This document shows, in pieces, positions 43,443 to 52,338 of a stretch of DNA of 64,000 nucleotides. The position numbers and the translations under genes were made by a program. This stretch comes from Salsipaludibacter sp963735045 (GTDB taxonomy: Bacteria; Actinomycetota; Nitriliruptoria; Nitriliruptorales; Nitriliruptoraceae). The stretch is taken from assembly GCA_963735045.1 (NCBI GenBank), contig CAVTIZ010000001.1:248001-312000 (forward strand). Reading direction: 5' to 3'. Numbering within the stretch: position 1 is the stretch's first letter; every line of letters starts with the position of its first letter. The notes under the pieces were generated by a model that was given only the letters and a program-made list of their open reading frames with translations, was not told the DNA's origin and ran no database searches.

Positions 43443-44912
43443 TCAGAGCCCGGCGACCAGGTCCGTGGCGGCCGTGGCGTCCGAGATCAGGCCGGGCAAC
43501 GCGAACAGCAGGACGGTCGCGAACACCAGCGCGGCCGTCACCAGGCTGAGGTTGACGCCCGGGGTCACGGGGGCGATGCCCTCGCGAGCCTCTCGCATCC
43601 ACATCACCCAGACCACCTTCAGGTAGTAGTAGAAGGCGATCACCGAGTTGATGATGAGGAAGAACAACAGCACCCAGGCCAGCGCATCGCCGGCCAGCGC
43701 ACCGGCCTGCACGATGGCGAACTTCGCCCACAGACCCACGGTCGGCGGCGCACCTCCCAACGACAACAGGAAGACCGTCATCGCCGAGGCCATGAACGGG
43801 TGGCGCTGTCCCAGCCCGGCGAAGTCCTCGATCGAGCGGTAGCCGGTGCGACGGTTGACCGCGACCAGGACCGCGAAGGCCCCGATGTTGGGGATGGCGT
43901 AGGCGGCGATGTAGAAGACCGTGGCCTGCACGGCCGCCTCGTTGACCGCCGCGTCGCCCGACGCGGCCAGTCCGAAGGGGATCAGCATGTAGCCCGCCTG
44001 GGCCACCGACGAGTACGCCAGCAGGCGCACCATGTCGCGCTGCTGGAGCGCCACCAGGTTGCCCAGCGACATGGTCAGGATCGCCAGCACCCCCAGCGCC
44101 GGCGCCCACACCTCGGCGAAGGGCTCGAAGGCGACGAAGGTGACGGCGATCAACCCGGCGAAGCCTGCGGTCTTGGAGGCCACGGCCAGCATCGCGGCCA
44201 CGGGCAGGGGGGAGCCGGCGTAGGTGTCGGGCGCCCAGAAGTGGAACGGGACCGCCGAGATCTTGAACCCGAAGCCCACGATGATCAGCAGCAGGCTGGC
44301 CAACAGCAACGGGGGCGGCGACGCGCCCCACTGGCCCAGCGACTCGGCGATCCCGGTCAGCGACGTGGTGCCGGTGAACCCGTACATCATCGAGATGCCG
44401 AACAGCATCAGGGCGACCGACAGCACACCGATCAGGAAGAACTTGATCGCGGCCTCCGACGAGTACAGGTCACGCTTGCGCAGCCCCGCCATGACGAAGC
44501 CGGGGATCGACACCGTCTCGAGCGCGACGAACAACAGCAGCAGGTCGCGCGCCGACGGCATGATCAGCATCCCGATGAAGCTCACCAGCAACAGGAAGTA
44601 GTACTCGCCCTGGAAGAAGCGGTTCTCGGCGAAGTACCGCCACGAGATGCCCAGGATCGCCACCAGCGAGACCAGGAACACCACCTTGAGCACCACGGCG
44701 TAGTCGTTGACCACGAAGGTGTCGCCGAAGGTGGTCCGGTCGTCGCCCCACAGCGGCAGGGTGAAGCCCAGCGCCACCAGGGCGCCGATCGTGGCCAACG
44801 GGTTGACCAGCTGCTTGGCCTGGCCCGTCAGGACCAGGTCCACCAGCAGCACGACGATCGCGGTGGCGGTCAGCACCAGCTCGGGTGCGATCGCGGCGAA
44901 GTCGATCGACAC
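43443..44912 (-). CDS. nuoN: NADH-quinone oxidoreductase subunit N
   Basis: A 489-aa membrane subunit of complex I, one of the three antiporter-like proton-pumping subunits. It is almost entirely hydrophobic with about 14 segments, and has the family block ALETVSIPGFVMAGL plus the central KFFLIGVLS and AQAGYMLIPFG segments. The start is a GTG (44910-44912) with AAAGG about 9 bases upstream. It is the last gene of the operon, 96 bases after nuoM. Confidence 0.96.
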   Translation of the reverse strand: MSIDFAAIAPELVLTATAIVVLLVDLVLTGQAKQLVNPLATIGALVALGFTLPLWGDDRTTFGDTFVVNDYAVVLKVVFLVSLVAILGISWRYFAENRFFQGEYYFLLLVSFIGMLIMPSARDLLLLFVALETVSIPGFVMAGLRKRDLYSSEAAIKFFLIGVLSVALMLFGISMMYGFTGTTSLTGIAESLGQWGASPPPLLLASLLLIIVGFGFKISAVPFHFWAPDTYAGSPLPVAAMLAVASKTAGFAGLIAVTFVAFEPFAEVWAPALGVLAILTMSLGNLVALQQRDMVRLLAYSSVAQAGYMLIPFGLAASGDAAVNEAAVQATVFYIAAYAIPNIGAFAVLVAVNRRTGYRSIEDFAGLGQRHPFMASAMTVFLLSLGGAPPTVGLWAKFAIVQAGALAGDALAWVLLFFLIINSVIAFYYYLKVVWVMWMREAREGIAPVTPGVNLSLVTAALVFATVLLFALPGLISDATAATDLVAGL

Positions 44913-45008
44913 GGTTGCGGCCTTTGGGTCTGGATGGCGGTCGGGGTCGGGTGGGTGGGCGGTCCGGGTCGCCGTGGTGGGACCCGGTCGGTGTCGCCCG
45001 GACGGCGG

Positions 45009-46550
45009 TCAGCCGCCCAGGTACGACACCAGCGTGGTCACGGCGGGGTCCTGGATGTCGAACACGAACGGCCACGGTCCCAGCAGGAACACCAGCAACA
45101 GCAGGGGGGTCCACGACACCCACTCGACCGGCATCACGTCGGCCAGGGGCACGTCGGCCCATCGCTTGCTGGGCGACCCGAGCCCGACCCGCTGGATCAG
45201 CCACAGGAAGTACCCGGCGGTCAGCACGGTCCCGGCCGCACCGAAGATCACCAGGCCCAGGTACAGCCCGGACCAGTCGGCCGCGATGGCCGGGGCCGGC
45301 GAGCGGGCCGCCCACAGGGCGCCGAACTCGCCCCAGAACCCGGCCAGCCCGGGTAGGCCGAGCGAGGCCATCGACACGAACACCAGCAGCGCCCCGTAGC
45401 GAGGCATCTTGACCAGCATCCCGCCGCCGATCGTGGCGATGTCGCGGGTGTGGTAGCGCTCGTGCAACGAGCCGGCGAGGAAGAACAACATCCCGGTCAC
45501 GACCGCGTGGGCGATGTTGCCGTACAGCGCGGCCTGGATCCCCTGTTCGTTCATGGCGGCGATGCCCAGCATCACGAAGCCCATGTGCCCGACCGAGGAG
45601 AAGGCGATCAGGCGTTTCACGTCCGTCTGGGCCAGGCAGGCCAGGGACCCGTAGATGATGCCGATGACACCCAGGACCCCGATCAGTGGGGCGAACCGGA
45701 GTGCGCCCTCGGGCAGGATCGGCAGGGCGATCCGGATGAAGCCGTAGGTGCCCATCTTCAGCAGGACCCCGGCCAGCAGCACCGAGCCGACCGTCGGCGC
45801 CTCGGTGTGGGCGTCGGGCAGCCAGGTGTGGAACGGCCACACCGGCACCTTGATCGCGAAGCCGAGGAAGATCCCGAGGAAGGCGAAGGTCTGGAACGTC
45901 GAGGTGCCGATGTTGGCTGCCTGCGACAGCTCGACGATGTCCCACGGGTTGGCGATGCCGGCGTCGCCCGCGGCGAAGTACACCGACAGGAACCCGACCA
46001 GCATGAACACCGAGCCGAACAGCGTGTAGAGGAAGAACTTGACGCTGGCGTACTCGCGGCGCGGACCACCCCACATCCCGATCATGAAGTACATCGGGAC
46101 CAGCACGATCTCCCAGAAGACGAAGAACAGGACCAGGTCGAAGGCCAGGAAGGTTCCGGCCATGCCGGTCTGGAGCAGCATCATCAGCGCCAGGAAGGCC
46201 TTGGGCTTGCCCGGCTTGGGAATGATCTTGGTGGTGTAGATGGCGCACAGGAACGTCAGCAGGCCGGTCAGGTAGAACAGCGGCATCGAGATGCCGTCGA
46301 TCCCCAGGTGGTAGCGGGCGCCGATCGCGCTGATCCACGGCACCACGGTCTCGAACTGCAGCTCGGAGCCGTCGGCGTAGTCGAAGCCGAACGCGATCAC
46401 GGTCGACAGCACCAGGGTGATCCCCGTGAGGACCACCCCGGCACGCTTGATGGTGCGGTCGTCCCCGGACGGCAGGGCCACGATGATGGCCGCGCCGATG
46501 ACGGGGAAGAACAGCGCCAGGCTCAGGAGCCAGCCCTGGTCGTTCAGCAT
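45009..46550 (-). CDS. nuoM: NADH-quinone oxidoreductase subunit M
   Basis: A 513-aa antiporter-like complex I membrane subunit. Seen: WEIVLVPMYFMIG with the conserved Glu of helix 5, WPFHTWLPDAHTEAPT, and FSSVGHMGFVMLG with the central proton-channel residues. The ATG at 46548-46550 has GAGGAG upstream. The reading frame stays open upstream to 46862 through an 81-bp tandem repeat, but that segment has no membrane character and is not taken as coding. The gene begins 235 bases after nuoL. Confidence 0.96.
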   Translation of the reverse strand: MLNDQGWLLSLALFFPVIGAAIIVALPSGDDRTIKRAGVVLTGITLVLSTVIAFGFDYADGSELQFETVVPWISAIGARYHLGIDGISMPLFYLTGLLTFLCAIYTTKIIPKPGKPKAFLALMMLLQTGMAGTFLAFDLVLFFVFWEIVLVPMYFMIGMWGGPRREYASVKFFLYTLFGSVFMLVGFLSVYFAAGDAGIANPWDIVELSQAANIGTSTFQTFAFLGIFLGFAIKVPVWPFHTWLPDAHTEAPTVGSVLLAGVLLKMGTYGFIRIALPILPEGALRFAPLIGVLGVIGIIYGSLACLAQTDVKRLIAFSSVGHMGFVMLGIAAMNEQGIQAALYGNIAHAVVTGMLFFLAGSLHERYHTRDIATIGGGMLVKMPRYGALLVFVSMASLGLPGLAGFWGEFGALWAARSPAPAIAADWSGLYLGLVIFGAAGTVLTAGYFLWLIQRVGLGSPSKRWADVPLADVMPVEWVSWTPLLLLVFLLGPWPFVFDIQDPAVTTLVSYLGG

Positions 46551-46623
46551 CGGTTGCTCCTCGGATGGTCCAGTGCGCAGTGGCACGTCGTGCAGCGGTC
46601 GGATGGGAAGAAGGGGTGCAAAC

Positions 46624-46812
46624 TCATCGTGCGGCTGCGAACACGACGACGCGCCACTCGGGCACACGTGGTCCGCCGCGACCTGGCCGGTGGCCGAGAG
46701 GGGCTCATCGTGCGGCCGCGAACACGACGACGCGCCCCTCGCGGACACGTGGTCCGCCGCGGGCTGGTCGGGGGCCGAGAGGGGCTCATCGTGCGGCCGC
46801 GAACACGACGAC
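46624..46812. repeat. 81-bp tandem duplication of the nuoL 3' end
   Basis: The last 28 bases of nuoL (including its stop codon) recur at 46705 and 46624, each exactly 81 bp apart. The 53 bases between them occur twice, at roughly 87 percent identity. The repeats fill the nuoL-nuoM spacer. Each copy carries the TCA that forms the stop codon in the nuoL frame, so they behave as duplicated tail sequence rather than new coding sequence. Confidence 0.9.
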
Positions 46813-49194
46813 GAGCACGATGACGCCGGCGAGCATGGCGCCGGCGTAGCGCTGGACGTCACCGGACTGCAGACGCTTGAGCTTGCTGGAGATCCACGCG
46901 GCCGAGAAGGCCCCGCCGTTGATCCCGCCGTCGATGACCTTCTGGTCGATCGTCTCGTAGGTGAACGTCGACAGGTGCTTCACCCCGCCGCCGACACTCT
47001 TGACGATGCCGTCCAGGACGACGTTGGACGACCACGAGGTGGCCGGCGCCAACTTGTCCCGGATCGGCACGACGATGCCGCGGTAGCCGATGTCGTCGAG
47101 GTAGTACTTGTTGGTGAGCACGCGGGTGAACCCACCGGCGTGCAGGACCGGGTCGCGTTCGGGCTTGCCGCGGCCGTAGAGCACCCAGGCGGCACCCGCC
47201 GCGATGCCGAAGGCCACCAGCGCGAACAGGAACACGTCCAGGTGGAACTCGGGTGCACCATGCAGGACGTGGTTGTCCACCCCGCCCTCCTCGCCACCGG
47301 CCTCGGTCGCCAGCACCGTCGTCGCCCCGGCCGCCAGCGCGGTGGTGGTGTCGGTCCCGACACCGGCCGCCTCGCCCTCGTCGTCGCCCTCCTCGCCCTC
47401 GCCGGCACCCTCCTCGTGGCCCTCCTCGGCGTGCAGGGCGTCCAGGTCGACGGGCTCGTAGCCGGCCAGGAACGGGTACTGCACCTCCTCGAGGAGGTGG
47501 GTCGCGGTCCAGGTCTCGAAGTTGCGCTCGGTGGACCCGCCCACCTCGTCCCACAGGAACCCGCCCATCATCCCGACGGGGAAGCTGAGCACGGCCAGGA
47601 CCACCAGCGCGGTCAGGATCTGCCAGCCCGACTCGTGCGGGGTGTGGTGACCACCGTGCCCGGCGGCGTGGCCGTGGCCGGCCCCGTGTCCGGCGGCCAG
47701 GGCCTCTTCCTGGCTGACCTCGTCGTCGGGCTCCTCGTCACGCGTGGCCTGCTCGAGGTCCTCCATCTCGGCCTCGGCGTCCAACGTGCCGGCCTGCACC
47801 TCGGCCTCGACCTCCTCGGGGCTGTGGGCGACGCCACGATGGGCGCCGAAGAAGATCAGGAACACCGAGCGGCCCATGTAGAACGTGGTCACCAGCGCGC
47901 CGGCCAGCCCCAGCCAGAACACCATCGACCCGGTGAACTGCCCGTTGTCGGCCCAGATCCGCGCCGACACCAGGACCTCGTCCTTGGAGAAGAACCCGGC
48001 GAACAGCGGGAACCCGGCCAGCGCCAGGGAGCCGATCACGAAGGTCCAGAACGTGGTCGGCATGTACTTGCGCATGCCACCCATGTCGCTCATGTTGTTG
48101 GAGTGGATCGCGTGGATCAGCGAGCCGGACCCCAGGAACAGCAGCGCCTTGAAGAAGCCGTGGGTGAACAGGTGGAAGATGCCGGCGGTGTAGCCGCCGA
48201 CACCCAGTGCGGCCACCATGTAGCCCAGCTGGGACACCGTGGAGTAGGCCAGCACCTTCTTGATGTCGTCCTGGACGATCGCGATGAACCCGGCGAAGAA
48301 CAGGGTGATCGTGCCCACGATCGCCATCGTGTTCATCACCCCGATCGACTGGGCGAACACCGGGTACAGGCGGGCGATCAGGAACACCCCGGCCGTGACC
48401 ATGGTCGCGGCATGGATCAGCGCCGAGACCGGGGTCGGCCCGGCCATGGCGTCGGGCAGCCACACGTGCAGCGGCATCTGGCCCGACTTGGCCATCGCGC
48501 CCAGGAAGATCATGAGGCAGCCCAGCACGACGGTGGGCTCCGACAGCATCCCGGCCGCGGCCAGCTCGGTGGTCTCGGTGATGGAGAAGACGTTGTCGGT
48601 GTGGGCCGACACGCCCACCGACAACACGATGATGCCCACCACCAGTCCGATGTCGCCGAACTTGGTGGTCAGGAAGGCCTTGTTCGCGGCGTCGGAGTTG
48701 GTCTTCTCCAGCCAGTAGTAACCGATCAGCAGGTAGCTGCACAGGCCCACCAGCTCCCAGCCGACCAGCGCCTGCAACGTGTTGGGCGCGATCACCAGGA
48801 CCAGCATCGAAAAGGTGAACAGTGACAGCATCGCGAAGAAGTAGGTGAAGCGGTCCTCACCATGCATGTACTCGCGCGAGTACAGCTGGACCATGAACGA
48901 CACGGTCGTGACCAGCACCAGCATCATGGCGGTGAGGCCGTCGACGTACTGGCCGAACTCGATCAGCACGCTGCCGCCCAGTGGCACCGACCAGAACACC
49001 TGCTCGAGGGCCTCGACGGGACCGTTGACGAAGGTCTGCCATCCGATCACCAGCGACACGACCCACGCGATCGCGATCGCGGCGATCCCGATCTCGGAGC
49101 CCTTCAGGGGCATCAGCCGCCCGAACGCCGCGATGACCCCGGCCGCGACCAGCGGCAGGGCGACCACGAGCCAGGCGTAGTTCAGCGCATCCAC
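46786..49194 (-). CDS. nuoL: NADH-quinone oxidoreductase subunit L
   Basis: An 802-aa proton-pumping membrane subunit, well above the usual 610-650 aa. The N-terminal antiporter core is normal (VGWELVGLCSYLLIGYYW, LHVWLPDAMAGPTPVSALIHAATMV, FFKALLFLGSGSLIHA). Two extra-membrane insertions explain the extra length. One, around residues 450-540, is acidic and then His/Gly-rich (AAGHGAGHGHAAGHGGHH). The other, around 590-660, is Glu/Gly/Ala-rich. The last part (NKYYLDDIGYRGIVV) is the long lateral-helix anchor. GTG start with GGGAG 7 bases upstream. The His-rich stretch could bind metal; no function is known. Confidence 0.95.
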   Translation of the reverse strand: MDALNYAWLVVALPLVAAGVIAAFGRLMPLKGSEIGIAAIAIAWVVSLVIGWQTFVNGPVEALEQVFWSVPLGGSVLIEFGQYVDGLTAMMLVLVTTVSFMVQLYSREYMHGEDRFTYFFAMLSLFTFSMLVLVIAPNTLQALVGWELVGLCSYLLIGYYWLEKTNSDAANKAFLTTKFGDIGLVVGIIVLSVGVSAHTDNVFSITETTELAAAGMLSEPTVVLGCLMIFLGAMAKSGQMPLHVWLPDAMAGPTPVSALIHAATMVTAGVFLIARLYPVFAQSIGVMNTMAIVGTITLFFAGFIAIVQDDIKKVLAYSTVSQLGYMVAALGVGGYTAGIFHLFTHGFFKALLFLGSGSLIHAIHSNNMSDMGGMRKYMPTTFWTFVIGSLALAGFPLFAGFFSKDEVLVSARIWADNGQFTGSMVFWLGLAGALVTTFYMGRSVFLIFFGAHRGVAHSPEEVEAEVQAGTLDAEAEMEDLEQATRDEEPDDEVSQEEALAAGHGAGHGHAAGHGGHHTPHESGWQILTALVVLAVLSFPVGMMGGFLWDEVGGSTERNFETWTATHLLEEVQYPFLAGYEPVDLDALHAEEGHEEGAGEGEEGDDEGEAAGVGTDTTTALAAGATTVLATEAGGEEGGVDNHVLHGAPEFHLDVFLFALVAFGIAAGAAWVLYGRGKPERDPVLHAGGFTRVLTNKYYLDDIGYRGIVVPIRDKLAPATSWSSNVVLDGIVKSVGGGVKHLSTFTYETIDQKVIDGGINGGAFSAAWISSKLKRLQSGDVQRYAGAMLAGVIVLVVVFAAAR

Positions 49195-49213
49195 GTGTGT
49201 GCTCCCGTCCCGC

Positions 49214-49525
49214 TCACCAGCGCATCAGGTCTGCATCGTCGATGTTGATCGACGCGCGGTTGCGGAACATGTTGAAGACGATGGCCAGCCCGACGCCGAC
49301 CTCGGCGGCGGCGACGACCACGACGAACAGGGCGAAGACCTGTCCGGTCTGGGCCGCGTCCTCCTGCCAGACCAGGTTCTGGAACGCCACGAGGTTGATG
49401 TTGACGGCGTTGAGCATCAGTTCGACGCTGATCAGGACCAGCACCGAGTTCCGACGCGCCATGACGCCGTACAGACCCACGCAGAACAGGAAGGCCGCCA
49501 GGACGAGGGGTCCGACCAGGGTCAT
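49214..49525 (-). CDS. nuoK: NADH-quinone oxidoreductase subunit K
   Basis: A 103-aa three-helix membrane subunit, normal length. It has the conserved Glu residues of the proton path in SVELMLNAVNIN and in AAAEVGVGLAIV. The ATG overlaps the nuoJ stop (ATGA). Confidence 0.96.
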   Translation of the reverse strand: MTLVGPLVLAAFLFCVGLYGVMARRNSVLVLISVELMLNAVNINLVAFQNLVWQEDAAQTGQVFALFVVVVAAAEVGVGLAIVFNMFRNRASINIDDADLMRW

Positions 49526-50145
49526 GCGCCACCTCCCGGTCGACCGGCGCCGAGCTCGGCGGCCGCGCGGTCCTCGCCGCTCGAGGACGTGTCCTCGCCC
49601 GGGTCGGGCAGGGCCTGGCGGATCGGGGTGACGGCGGAGTCCTCACCGGAGTCGCCCGACTCGCGCCGCGCCAACAGCACGGCGCCAACCAGGGCGGCCA
49701 GCAGCATCATGGACACGACCTCGAACGGGAACACCCAGTCCGAGAAGATCGCCATCCCGAGGTCGGCCACGCTCGACCGCGCCGGCGTCACGACCGGGTA
49801 GTCGGCGAAGGCACGAACGATCAGCACCACGAGGATCCCGAACAGCGCCGCGGACACCACGATCGCCATCGGCCGGTTGCGCGAGTCCAGCGCCTCCCGC
49901 CCGATCGGCGCCCGGGTCAGCATCAGTCCGAACAGGAACAGCACGGTGATGGCACCCAGGTAGACCACGACCTGGACCATGGCCACGAAGTCGGCCTGCA
50001 GCAGCAGGAACACCGACCCGATGCCAGCCAGCGAGATGGCCAGGAACAGTGCGGCGTGGACCAGGTTTCGCGACGTCACGGTCAGCACCGCCGCACCACC
50101 CGTGATGACGGCGAAGAGGATGAACAGCACGTCCAGCGTGGTCAT
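49522..50145 (-). CDS. nuoJ: NADH-quinone oxidoreductase subunit J
   Basis: A 207-aa membrane subunit with five helices and the typical VHAALFLAISLAGIGSVFLLL and VVVYLGAITVLFLFGLML blocks. The last 40 residues are a hydrophilic tail rich in Gly, Glu, Asp and Ser that ordinary NuoJ proteins lack. The ATG overlaps the stop of the nuoI extension (ATGA), which shows that the shifted nuoI frame is the one that reaches this junction. Confidence 0.95.
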   Translation of the reverse strand: MTTLDVLFILFAVITGGAAVLTVTSRNLVHAALFLAISLAGIGSVFLLLQADFVAMVQVVVYLGAITVLFLFGLMLTRAPIGREALDSRNRPMAIVVSAALFGILVVLIVRAFADYPVVTPARSSVADLGMAIFSDWVFPFEVVSMMLLAALVGAVLLARRESGDSGEDSAVTPIRQALPDPGEDTSSSGEDRAAAELGAGRPGGGA

Positions 50146-51229
50146 GCGTCACCGCCTTCCGCAGATGCGTCGGCACCGGCATCGGATGCGTCGTCACCGG
50201 CCTCGGATTCGCCGGCATCCTCGTCATCGAGTTGCTTCTGCTTCTGGGCGCGCACCCAGGCCGCCTTGGCCTTGGCCCGGGCCATCCGCTCGGACTTGCC
50301 CGCCGCGATCTGCTCGTCGTAGACGGCCTGGTCGATCTGCTCACCGGCCCCCTCGACGTGGACGTCGGCGAGCGCCTTCTTCGGGGGCTCGTCGGTGCTG
50401 GCCCCGGCATCCGCCGCAGGTTCGTCGCCGGCTTCCTGTTCGGCCAGCTTGGCCTTCTTCTGGGCCCGGACCCAGGCGGCCTTGGCCTTGGCCCGCGCCA
50501 TGCGCTCGGACTTGCCCGCCGCGATCTGCTCGTCGTAGACAGCCTGGTCGATCTGCTCACCGGCCCCCTCGACATGGACGTCGGCCACGTTGGTGCCACC
50601 GCCCGACGTCGATGCAGCCCTGGCCCGGGGCGCGGCGTCGGGCTCCTCCGATGCCTGCTCGGCCTCGTCGGCCTGTCGGCTGGCGCGGCGGCGTCCAACT
50701 CCTTGTTCTTGGCGGCGATCGCGTCGGCGACCTCCGCCGGGGCGTCGGCACCGTCGTCCAGCGCCGGCGGCGGCGGGACCGTGTCCGCCCACTCGCGCAG
50801 GCGCTCCTTCTCGTGCAGCAGCCCCTCGATGGCGTACTCGGCGTATTCGAACTCCGGGCTCCAGAACAGGGCGTCGAAGGGGCACACCTCGACACAGATG
50901 CCGCAGTACATGCACAACGCGAAGTCGATGGCGAACCGGTCCAGGGCGTTGCGCGTGCGCTCGCGACCCCCCTCCTTCTGGGGCGGCAGCGTCTCCTTGT
51001 GGGAGTCGATGTAGATGCACCAGTCCGGGCATTCGCGCGAACACAGCATGCAGACCGTGCAGTTCTCGTCGAACAGCGCGATCACGCCACGCGTGCGGGG
51101 CGCCAGGTCGGGCTTGACGTGCGGGTACTGGACCGTGGCGGGCTTCTTGAACAGGTGCTTGAGGGTCACCCCCAGGCCCTTGAGCAGGCCCACCCCGAAG
51201 GGCGCCTTGGTCGGTGTCGTGATGCTCAC
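50142..51229 (-). CDS. nuoI: NADH-quinone oxidoreductase subunit I with repeat extension, frameshifted
   Basis: The GTG start at 51227-51229 overlaps the nuoH stop (GTGA). The first 170 or so residues are a normal 2x[4Fe-4S] ferredoxin subunit, with CTVCMLCSRECPDWC and CMYCGICVEVCPFDAL, which carries electrons from the dehydrogenase module to NuoB. After KNKELDAAA the reading frame breaks near 50683-50697; one added base would continue into another frame that ends at 50142. That frame encodes two 72-residue repeats, each with DEQIAAGKSERMARAKAKAAW. The span of 1088 bases is one short of 363 codons. The repeats resemble a motif in NuoC of this operon. The frameshift does not touch the iron-sulfur domain and may be a sequencing error. 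Confidence 0.85.
50241..50586. repeat. Two 130-bp direct repeats (216-bp period) in the nuoI extension
   Basis: Segments 50241-50370 and 50457-50586 are about 93 percent identical and encode ADVHVEGAGEQIDQ followed by the KSERMARAKAKAAWVRAQK helix. The period is 72 codons. Divergent spacers rich in Ala, Glu, Asp and Pro separate them. Confidence 0.9.
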
Positions 51230-52338
51230 AGTGCCACCTTCCCCGTGGCGACGACGACGATGTTGATCAATGACAGCGGGATCAGCACCAGCCACGAGAT
51301 CTTCTGCAACTGGTCCTCGCGGAGCCGGGGGTAGGCCACCCGCAGCCACACCATGACGAACACCAGGGCCATGATCTTGCCGAACATGATCCCCACGCCC
51401 AGCACCGCACCGACCCACCCGCAGTCGGCGATCCCGGCGGCCGCCTCGCAGCCCGGCAGGCCGACGCCCGGCAACGGCTGCCAGCCGCCCAGGTACAGCA
51501 CCGAGACCAGCGCGGACATGAAGATCATCCCGCCGTACTCGGTCAGCAGGAACATGGCGAACTTGATGCCGGTGTACTCGGTCATGTAGCCGAAGACGAG
51601 CTCGGAGTCCGCGATCGGCATGTCGAAGGGCGGGCGGGCCAGCTCGGCCATCGCCGCCACCATGAAGATCGCGAAGCCGAGCAACTGCGGGAACACGAAC
51701 CACATCGACACCGGTGTGCCGAAGATGGTCATCGTCGCCTGGGCCTCCACGATGTCGACCAGCGACAACGACCCGGCCTGCACCGCGATCGCCGCGGCCG
51801 CCAGCAGCAGCGGCAGCTCGTAGGCGATCAGCTGGGCCGCGGCCCGGATGCCACCCATCAGCGAGAACTTGTTGGCCGAGGCCCAGCCCCCCATGAGGAT
51901 CCCCAGCACGCCGACGGACCCGATCGCCAGGGCGTAGAACAGGCCCAGTTCGAGGTCCTCGGCCCACACGCCGGGTCCCAGCGGGATCACCAGGAAGCCC
52001 AGCAGGGCCGGGACGAGCGCGACACCCGGCGCGACCGCGAACACCAGCCGGTCCGCGGCCCGGGGGACGATGTCCTCCTTCTGGACGAACTTGATCCCGT
52101 CGGCGACCAACTGCAGCGAGCCGTGCGGGCCGGCCTCCATCGGGCCCGTGCGGTGCTGCATGTGGCCCATGGCCTTGTGCTCGAGGTAGCCACCGACCAA
52201 CGACACGCCCATCAGCATGACCGTGCACAACGCGATCTTGAGCAGGGCCGACAGCCAGAAGTTGTCCACGGTCAGCAACGACGTGGACTGGGCGACGAGG
52301 TCGGCCAGCAGCGTGGGGTCGAGCAGGGCGGCGGTCAT
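51226..52338 (-). CDS. nuoH: NADH-quinone oxidoreductase subunit H
   Basis: A 370-aa membrane subunit that joins the peripheral arm to the membrane arm and lines the quinone channel. Visible family blocks: RTGPMEAGPHGSLQLVADGIK, ELARPPFDMPIADSELVFGY and TEYGGMIFMSA. The ATG overlaps the nuoD stop (ATGA), and the end overlaps nuoI (GTGA). Confidence 0.96.
   Translation of the reverse strand: MTAALLDPTLLADLVAQSTSLLTVDNFWLSALLKIALCTVMLMGVSLVGGYLEHKAMGHMQHRTGPMEAGPHGSLQLVADGIKFVQKEDIVPRAADRLVFAVAPGVALVPALLGFLVIPLGPGVWAEDLELGLFYALAIGSVGVLGILMGGWASANKFSLMGGIRAAAQLIAYELPLLLAAAAIAVQAGSLSLVDIVEAQATMTIFGTPVSMWFVFPQLLGFAIFMVAAMAELARPPFDMPIADSELVFGYMTEYTGIKFAMFLLTEYGGMIFMSALVSVLYLGGWQPLPGVGLPGCEAAAGIADCGWVGAVLGVGIMFGKIMALVFVMVWLRVAYPRLREDQLQKISWLVLIPLSLINIVVVATGKVAL

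Noticed and set aside
43357..44331. Minus-strand open frame of 324 codons overlapping nuoN
   Set aside because: It is another frame of nuoN that continues into the 15-bp repeat. No homology or start signal supports it.
38325..45356. A 2343-codon open frame on the plus strand
   Set aside because: It runs antisense to the GH-A hydrolase and nuoN genes and exists because GC-rich codon use leaves few stop codons in the opposite frames. It has no domain pattern.
46551..46862. NuoM starting at 46862 with a 104-residue repeat leader
   Set aside because: The leader is Ser/Cys/Pro/His-rich with no membrane character, overlaps the nuoL tail repeat, and a strong GAGGAG site supports the start at 46550.
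50683..50697. Programmed ribosomal frameshift in nuoI
   Set aside because: No slippery heptamer or following stable pseudoknot was evident, and two other genes in the window have similar indels at GC runs.
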